Assembly: GCA_964646605.1 (NCBI GenBank)
Contig: CAZYEX010000001.1
Span: 1-8,081 of the forward strand
Source: SBAX01 sp964646605
Lineage (GTDB): Bacteria; Planctomycetota; Phycisphaerae; UBA1845
DNA: 8,081 nt
Direction: 5' to 3'
In this document: piece after piece, positions 1 to 5,376 of the stretch
Layout of the letters: each line of letters starts with the position of its first letter
How positions within the stretch are numbered: the first letter of the stretch is position 1
Made by a program: the position numbers and the translations under genes
Notes under the pieces: model-generated
Database searches by the model: none
What the model was told of the DNA's origin: nothing
What the model saw: only the letters and a program-made list of their open reading frames with translations

Positions 1-2627
1 TCGACGGGGTTGACGACCGTAGACTCCATGACGAACAGCCGCTTCGGCTTGGAGAATCGGATCGATGGCTCCGTCGTCACCTCGACCACCATCATCCGAC
101 CGTCGCGATAGAACAGCTCCCGTCCGTCCCGCGACCACACCGGGTGAACCCCGCCCTCGGTCGAGACCTGTTCCCGGCCACCCGCGCCGGACAGCGGCCG
201 AACGTATACCTCGTACCGTCCCGACTCGTTCGAGGTGTAGGAGAGCCAGCGATCGTCCGGCGACAGTCGGGCATGCCGTTCGTCAAACGGGGTCCGCAGG
301 AAAGCTCGCGGCTCACCGCCGTCCGGTAGGTCGAACAGCCAGATGTCGCTTCCTGTTTCCGGATCGTCTTGCTCGTATACGAGGGTCTTCCCGTCCGAAG
401 ACCACGAGGTGGGTTGTTGAGGCAGGTCGCTTTCCAGGAGCCGCACGGCGTTGCCGCTCCCGTCGGCGTCGCGGACAAAGAGATTCTCATTCGTCAGCCC
501 TCCCACGCTGGACCCATAGACGATGCGGCGTCCGTCGGGTGACCAGACCGGAACGCCGCTGTAGCCGTCGAACGTCAATCGCGTGAGCACGTCCCGGTCC
601 ATCTCGTAGATCCAAATATCGCCTTCCGCGCCCAGGGCTAGCCGGCGCCCGTCCGGTGACAGACGGGGGGCTGAGAATAGCTGAGGCGTTCCAACCAGCG
701 GCGTCGCCGCTCCGTGACGATCGATCCATGTCACCGTGGATTCCCGTTCGCGTGTCGGCGAGAGGTAAATCAGATGCCCATTTTGCGAGAAGCTGAAATG
801 CGCCCCGCCGGTTCCCAGCCCGGACTCCACCGCCTCTATCACGGGTACCGCGGGACCGGTCAGCTCCAGTCGGCCGACCTCGAACGGCGCGGCGAAGAGC
901 GTGCCGTCCGTCACATAGACCAGGTGGCCGGTTGGGACGTAGCGGGGGTAGCTGCCGCCCCGGACCAGCGTCTTGCGACTGCCCGTATCGAAGCTGAGCG
1001 CAACGATGTCGGCCTCGTCGAAGGTCGCGTCGTTCTCGTCCTCCACGGTGAATAGCACGGCCTTTCCGCCGGGGAGCACATCGGGCCATCGGTGGGGGCG
1101 TTCGTGGGTTTCCGCGTGGACCTTGGTCAGCACCTCGGGCTCGCCACCCGCGACAGGAACCCGGCACAGCCCGCTTTCCTCGGTCGGCGCGAAGATGATC
1201 GTGTGGTCGGGCGCCCAACTGCCCCCACGATCACTCCGTGTGCTGCAGAGCGTTTCGGGCGGCCCGCCATTCACGGAGATCTTTTTTAGCTTGTTGCCGG
1301 CGAAGAACGCGATCCACTGCCCATCCGGGGAGAAGAACGGGTGCTGAGCCGCCTCGGTGCCTCGTAGCGGCGTGGACTTGCTCCCGCCCATCGGGTGGAG
1401 AAAAAGTTGCGAGGTGCCGCCGCGGCTCGAGACGTAGACCAGCGTATCGCCGTCGGGCGAAAGGGCGAACACGGAGCCCGCCAACGTCGGAAGCGTCTCG
1501 TCCGACGGCAGCGGGAGCGCGAGGTGCATTGGGCCGGCTATGTGCGGGGTCTTCGACGGCCAAAAGCCCGCGACGGCGAGCACCGCCAGCGGTGCGGCAA
1601 GGGCCCATGGCAGGGCGATCCGCCAGGCAGGTCGGACCACTCGTCCCCGCCCCGCTTCGTCCGCGGCCGCAGTGGCCAGTCGAAGCGTAGACGAGGTCGG
1701 GTCCGCGATCGCGTTTTCAATCTCAATCCGCGCGTCGCCGATATCGCGGAGGCGACGATTACGATCCTTGACTAGGCAGCGCCGCAGCAGCAGTTGGACC
1801 GTGGCCGGTGTATTGGGTGGCAGCGTGCTCCAATTCGGGTCGCGTTCCAGAATTTTGGCGATCAGGTCCGTGGCCGTGTCGCCTTGGAAGGGGCGATGGC
1901 CGCTGAGGCACTCGAACAGGAGGCACCCGAACGACCAGATGTCGGAACGCTTGTCGACGGGCTTGCCACGGGCCTGTTCGGGGCTCATGTAGGCGGCCGT
2001 TCCGAGGATGACGCCGGGCCTGGTGAAGTCGGCAGTGATCGTTGGGCAGTTCGGGGAGAGCAAAGATTCTCTTTGCTCATTTTCGGCTGGGGAGGGCGAA
2101 GATTCTCTTTGCCCCTTCTCGGACAAAGAGGATCTTTGTCCTTCCCCTGTCATGGCCTTGGCCAGGCCGAAGTCGAGGACTTTGACCTTTCCGTCGGGCG
2201 TGATCTTCACGTTGGCGGGTTTGAGGTCACGATGAATGATGCCCCGCTCATGGGCGGCTTCGAGGGCCTCGGCGATCTGGCGGCCGATCGCCAAGCCGTC
2301 CTCGACGGGCATCGCTCCATTGCGGAGTCGGTCCGCCAGCGTCGCGCCCTCCACCAATTCCATCACCAGGAAACGCTTGCCCTCTACTTCCTCGAACCCG
2401 TGAATGGCGGCGATGTGGGGATGATTCAGCGAGGCGAGGAGCTTTGCCTCGCGCTGGAAGCGGGCGACGCGCTCCGGATCGCGGGCGAAGGCATCGGGCA
2501 GCACCTTGATCGCCACCTCACGATCCAGCCGCGTGTCCCGCGCGCGGTAAACTTCTCCCATCCCTCCCGCGCCGAGGGGGGCGAGGATTTCATAGGGGCC
2601 AAGGCTTTCGCTGGGAGTTAGCACCAT
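1..2627 (-). CDS. Transmembrane Ser/Thr protein kinase with TolB/WD40-like beta-propeller, C-terminus beyond window (gene 3, at least 875 aa)
   Basis: This frame is open from ATG 2627 to the window edge, giving 875 codons with no stop. It is a single continuous gene, not a broken one. The kinase domain has LGAGGMGEVY (18-27), VAIK Lys41, Glu60, HRDLKPAN (132-139), DFG (152-154), and SPEQARGK in place of APE (SPE 215-217). A hydrophobic span lies at about 337-356. Propeller blades with SPDG motifs start near 390 and continue to the edge. By comparison with gene 2, about 45-50 C-terminal residues are missing. The start is fixed by an in-frame TAG two codons upstream (2634-2636). The kinase domain is from a different subgroup than genes 1 and 2. 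DFG to SPE is 63 residues, against 37 from DFG to APE in gene 1; the extra length is a Ser-rich insert (about 160-193) encoded by three palindromes. It should be an active membrane kinase, unless the insert alters activation-loop control. Ligand and substrates are unknown. Confidence 0.93.
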   Translation of the reverse strand, partial: MVLTPSESLGPYEILAPLGAGGMGEVYRARDTRLDREVAIKVLPDAFARDPERVARFQREAKLLASLNHPHIAAIHGFEEVEGKRFLVMELVEGATLADRLRNGAMPVEDGLAIGRQIAEALEAAHERGIIHRDLKPANVKITPDGKVKVLDFGLAKAMTGEGQRSSLSEKGQRESSPSPAENEQRESLLSPNCPTITADFTRPGVILGTAAYMSPEQARGKPVDKRSDIWSFGCLLFECLSGHRPFQGDTATDLIAKILERDPNWSTLPPNTPATVQLLLRRCLVKDRNRRLRDIGDARIEIENAIADPTSSTLRLATAAADEAGRGRVVRPAWRIALPWALAAPLAVLAVAGFWPSKTPHIAGPMHLALPLPSDETLPTLAGSVFALSPDGDTLVYVSSRGGTSQLFLHPMGGSKSTPLRGTEAAQHPFFSPDGQWIAFFAGNKLKKISVNGGPPETLCSTRSDRGGSWAPDHTIIFAPTEESGLCRVPVAGGEPEVLTKVHAETHERPHRWPDVLPGGKAVLFTVEDENDATFDEADIVALSFDTGSRKTLVRGGSYPRYVPTGHLVYVTDGTLFAAPFEVGRLELTGPAVPVIEAVESGLGTGGAHFSFSQNGHLIYLSPTRERESTVTWIDRHGAATPLVGTPQLFSAPRLSPDGRRLALGAEGDIWIYEMDRDVLTRLTFDGYSGVPVWSPDGRRIVYGSSVGGLTNENLFVRDADGSGNAVRLLESDLPQQPTSWSSDGKTLVYEQDDPETGSDIWLFDLPDGGEPRAFLRTPFDERHARLSPDDRWLSYTSNESGRYEVYVRPLSGAGGREQVSTEGGVHPVWSRDGRELFYRDGRMMVVEVTTEPSIRFSKPKRLFVMESTVVNPV
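2058..2078 (-). repeat. 21-bp perfect palindrome, copy 1, inside gene 3
   Basis: On the plus strand, arm GAGCAAAGA (2058-2066), loop TTC, arm TCTTTGCTC (2070-2078): a perfect 9-bp stem with a 3-base loop. In the gene 3 frame it is exactly seven codons encoding EQRESLL (residues 184-190). It is the copy closest to the SPE motif. Confidence 0.9.
2094..2114 (-). repeat. 21-bp palindrome, copy 2 (one mismatch), inside gene 3
   Basis: On the plus strand, arm GGGCGAAGA (2094-2102), loop TTC, arm TCTTTGCCC (2106-2114). Eight of nine positions pair. The odd pair is G opposite T on the plus strand, which becomes C opposite A in the gene 3 mRNA. It is seven codons encoding GQRESSP (172-178), in the same phase as the other two copies. 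Confidence 0.87.
2121..2141 (-). repeat. 21-bp perfect palindrome, copy 3, inside gene 3
   Basis: On the plus strand, arm GGACAAAGA (2121-2129), loop GGA, arm TCTTTGTCC (2133-2141): a perfect 9-bp stem with a 3-base loop. It is seven codons encoding GQRSSLS (163-169), nine residues after the DFG glycine. The loop differs from copies 1 and 2, and the outer triplets GGA/TCC differ as a matched pair. Confidence 0.9.
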
Positions 2628-2694
2628 TGGGGACTATTGTTGATTGTGGAGAATCGATTGTCGAATCAGGGAATTGCCCAGCATTCGATGATCG
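2628..2694 (-). promoter_or_regulatory. 67-bp intergenic leader between gene 2 and gene 3
   Basis: Non-coding bases between the TAG of gene 2 and the ATG of gene 3. It holds degenerate ATTCGA/ATCGATT units and ends ACAATAG-TCC-CCA-ATG, matching the gene 1 leader at nearly every base of the last 13. An imperfect GATTCGA/TCGATTC inverted pair is present, but no T-tract follows it, so I do not call a terminator. Gene 3 may be read through from genes 1 and 2 or have its own promoter here. Confidence 0.45.
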
Positions 2695-5376
2695 CTATCT
2701 AGGCAGCGGGGCCTTGGCCTGGAGTTCGGCGGACCAGTTGAGGACGACGTTGATGTTCCTGCGGCCCAGGCCCGGGGTTGCCGACCGCACGAGGAGGAAC
2801 CGCGAGCCGTCGGGCGTGATGTCGAAGCTGCGCGCGTCCCGTTCGCTACGTCGGCCCGGAGGGAAGTCGAACAGCTTTCGCGGGGCGCCCGCGGTGATTT
2901 GGTTCTCGTTGGCCTCGATGGTGACGGCCATCATCGAATCGTCGCGAACGAAGAAAAGCTCCTTGCCGTCCGGGGACCAGACGGGCACGATGCCGCCCTC
3001 GGCGGATACGTGCCATTTCCCGCCCTGTCCGGAGGCCGGTCGGACATACACTTCGTCGACGCCGGATTCCTGCGAGACGTAGGCGAGCCAACGACCGTCC
3101 GCGGAGACCGTACCGCCGTATTGAGCGCCGGGCTCTTCCCAGAGCGCTCGTCCCGGCTCGCTTCCGTCGAGGGGTACGATCAAGACGTCGGAAACGCCGC
3201 TGCCGTATTTCTGGAAGAGCACCTTGGCCCCGTCGGGGGTAATCCCGCTGACGAGAATGGGGTCCGGGTCTTCGTGGATGACCACTGGCGGCGAGCTGCC
3301 ATCCACGGGCTGAACGAGGACTTGGTAACGCCCGGCTTCGGTGCGGTACACCATTCGTCTCTGATCGGGCGTCCAAATGGGACAAGCGCTTTTCTGGTCG
3401 AACGTGAGCCGAGTGAGGGTGCCGCGGACGATGTCATAACGCCAAACGTCCCCCGCGGCGCGGGCGGGACCGACGGCTACGAGCAGTTGGGTCGCGTCGG
3501 GCGAAATGCGGACGTGATCGTAAAGCCGGTGGGGAGCGCCGAGAGGCTCAATCTTGCCGGTTCGATCGACCCACACCAGTTCGTCCGCGGTGTCGCCGGT
3601 ACCTGGGATGTACACGAGGGTCCCGGTTCGTGAAACGGAGAAATGCGAGGCTCCGCTGGTGTCTTCTCCGCCCACGCCGTCGAGCACGGGAATCGGAGTT
3701 CCCTCGATCCGGGGGTCCACAGGGTCCATGCGTGCGGCAAAGAGAACCCCGTTGCGGGCGAAGACGAGAAACCCGGGCGGGACAAAACGGGCCATACGGG
3801 CGCCCTTGACCAGGACGCGCCTCTCTCGCGTCTTGGTCGAAACGATGTCGATGCTCGCGTCGTCGTATCCGCCGGGACTGTCGATGGAGCCGACGGTGAA
3901 GAGCACCCATTCGCCGCCCGGTAGGGCCTCCGGCCAGCGGTGGGTTCGCTCGCGTTTGGCGGTATCGAGTTCGGTGATGGGTTCGGGCGTGCCTCCCGAC
4001 GCGGGGATGCGGAGCAACGGACTGCCGAAATTCGGGGAGAAGATGATGGTCTGCTCGTCGATCCAGGTCCCCGATCGGCTCTCGATGGAGTCGGCCAGCG
4101 GAATGGCGACGCCGCCGCGGACGGACACTTTGCGGAGCTTTGTGCTGGCGAAAAACCCGATCCACTCACCGTCCGGCGAGAAAAACGGGTCGTAGGCCCC
4201 TTCGGTCCCTGGAAGTCTCACCGCGTCGCGTTGATCGAAGCGGCGGTAGTATAGATGGATACCCTTGTCGCCGCGGGCACAGTAGGCGAGGGCGCGTCCG
4301 TCGGGCGAAACGGCCACCGCGAGGTTCTCGAGTCCGGCGTCCACGACATCCGTACTCGGCAGCGATACGCTCACATGCGTGACGGTCACCGCCGGTTCGG
4401 CGCGGAAGGTCGTGACCAACAGGACCGCCGCGACCGCACCGAGCCCGCCGCAGACAATTCCTGTCACAAACGCTCGTGGCCGACGGCGAGTGGAGTCAAT
4501 CGGCGTGGCACCACCGGTCTGTGACCCGCCTTCGGCGATCCAGCGGAGTTCGTCGGCGATGTCGGAAGCGCTTTGCCAGCGGGCGTCGGGGTCTTTGGCC
4601 AGGCATTTGCGAATCAGTCGATCGAGAGCCGGCGGGGACAGGGGTTGCAGCTCCGCGATCGGCCGCGGCTGGGAGGACATGATCGAGGCGATGAGACTCG
4701 CACGGCTCGCACCCTCGAACGCCCGTTTTCCGGTGGCCATTTCGTAGAGCACGGCCCCGAAAGCAAAGATGTCCGTCCGGGCGTCGGCCTCGGTACCTTC
4801 AAGCTGCTCCGGAGCCATGTATTGGAAGGTGCCGAGGATCGTGCCCTTGCTCGTCAGCGGATGCGACACGGTCACGGCGCTGGGGTCGCTGTCCATGACC
4901 CCCGACGACTTTGCCAAGCCGAAGTCCAACAGTTTCGCACCGTTCTTGGTGAGCATGACGTTGCCGGGCTTTAGGTCGCGATGGACCACGCCCTTGCGAT
5001 GCGCGGCGTCGAGCGCGGAAGCGATCTCGACGCCGTGTCTTAGAACCGCGTCCAGCGGCAACGGACTCTTGACCAGTCTCTGGGCTAGCGTCTCGCCCTC
5101 TAGCAGCTCCATCACGAGGTAATCGGTTCCATCCTGGTGCCCGAGGTCATGGAGCGTGCAGATGTTTGGATGGGTCAGTTGGGAGATGGACTTTGCCTCG
5201 CGCTCGAATCGTTGTTTGAACTCCGGACTGCGCGAAAGGTGCGCGGGCAGTACCTTGATGGCTACGTCGCGGTCGAGGCGCGTGTCCTTCGCGCGATAGA
5301 CCTCGCCCATCCCGCCCGCACCGAGGGGTGAGACGATCTCGTACGGCCCTAGTTTGGAGTTCATTGGTAGCGTCAT
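2695..5376 (-). CDS. Transmembrane Ser/Thr protein kinase with C-terminal TolB/WD40-like beta-propeller (gene 2 of cluster, 893 aa)
   Basis: The same architecture as the preceding gene. It has LGAGGMGEVY (18-27), VAIK Lys41, Glu60, HRDLKPGN (132-139), DFG (151-153), APE (188-190), an Arg-rich stop (RRRPR, about 297-301), a hydrophobic span at about 303-323, and SPDG/TPDG/SADG propeller motifs from about 357 to the C-terminus (ending NVVLNWSAELQ and a short tail). I chose the ATG at 5376. It forms ATGA with the stop of gene 1, and it makes this protein align residue for residue with gene 1 from Met1 (constant offset of 2651 bp). A TTG at 5400 would add eight residues, and an ATG at 5364 would remove four. 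Neither fits the alignment as well. The kinase half is nearly identical to gene 1, while the propeller is strongly diverged and looks closer to gene 3 (for example HRWPEALPGG against HRWPDVLPGG). It is probably a second envelope-sensing kinase co-expressed with gene 1. Catalytic residues are intact. Confidence 0.94.
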   Translation of the reverse strand: MTLPMNSKLGPYEIVSPLGAGGMGEVYRAKDTRLDRDVAIKVLPAHLSRSPEFKQRFEREAKSISQLTHPNICTLHDLGHQDGTDYLVMELLEGETLAQRLVKSPLPLDAVLRHGVEIASALDAAHRKGVVHRDLKPGNVMLTKNGAKLLDFGLAKSSGVMDSDPSAVTVSHPLTSKGTILGTFQYMAPEQLEGTEADARTDIFAFGAVLYEMATGKRAFEGASRASLIASIMSSQPRPIAELQPLSPPALDRLIRKCLAKDPDARWQSASDIADELRWIAEGGSQTGGATPIDSTRRRPRAFVTGIVCGGLGAVAAVLLVTTFRAEPAVTVTHVSVSLPSTDVVDAGLENLAVAVSPDGRALAYCARGDKGIHLYYRRFDQRDAVRLPGTEGAYDPFFSPDGEWIGFFASTKLRKVSVRGGVAIPLADSIESRSGTWIDEQTIIFSPNFGSPLLRIPASGGTPEPITELDTAKRERTHRWPEALPGGEWVLFTVGSIDSPGGYDDASIDIVSTKTRERRVLVKGARMARFVPPGFLVFARNGVLFAARMDPVDPRIEGTPIPVLDGVGGEDTSGASHFSVSRTGTLVYIPGTGDTADELVWVDRTGKIEPLGAPHRLYDHVRISPDATQLLVAVGPARAAGDVWRYDIVRGTLTRLTFDQKSACPIWTPDQRRMVYRTEAGRYQVLVQPVDGSSPPVVIHEDPDPILVSGITPDGAKVLFQKYGSGVSDVLIVPLDGSEPGRALWEEPGAQYGGTVSADGRWLAYVSQESGVDEVYVRPASGQGGKWHVSAEGGIVPVWSPDGKELFFVRDDSMMAVTIEANENQITAGAPRKLFDFPPGRRSERDARSFDITPDGSRFLLVRSATPGLGRRNINVVLNWSAELQAKAPLPR
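4513..5376 (-). repeat. Duplicated kinase-domain segment, copy B (gene 2)
   Basis: The partner of 7164-8027. Identical blocks are 4531-4578 (48 bp) and 4976-5038 (63 bp, around the HRD loop). The downstream parts of the two genes align only weakly as proteins, so the high identity is confined to the kinase half. Confidence 0.88.
5373..5376 (-). promoter_or_regulatory. ATGA stop/start overlap coupling genes 1 and 2
   Basis: On the minus strand the bases read ATGA. TGA (5375-5373) ends gene 1 and ATG (5376-5374) begins gene 2. Overlaps like this normally mean one mRNA and translational coupling by re-initiation. The 20 bases before the ATG show no convincing Shine-Dalgarno, which fits coupling rather than independent initiation. 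Confidence 0.8.

Noticed and set aside
65..586. A 173-codon plus-strand open frame
   Set aside because: It is antisense to the conserved propeller region of gene 3, is Arg/Pro-rich and low in complexity, and has no domain signature.
487..1726. Minus-strand open frames at 487-1218, 1231-1608 and 1538-1726 as separate genes, or as signs of a frameshifted gene 3
   Set aside because: They are in other frames than the kinase. Reading the frame set by ATG 2627 through these points gives continuous propeller sequence with no stop, checked at 1727, 1610, 1217 and 491, which all keep the same phase.
2058..2141. The palindrome cluster as a CRISPR array or a transcription terminator
   Set aside because: The spacers are only 15 and 6 bp and are not unique spacer-like sequences. 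The units are coding and keep the frame, and no T-tract follows any hairpin in either direction.
1794..2621. A 275-codon plus-strand open frame
   Set aside because: It lies antisense to the kinase domain of gene 3, whose minus-strand frame carries all the Hanks motifs. Its translation shows no recognisable domain. It is a shadow produced by GC-rich codon bias.
2628..2694. A rho-independent terminator between genes 2 and 3
   Set aside because: Only a weak imperfect inverted repeat is present, with no GC-rich stem and no run of T.
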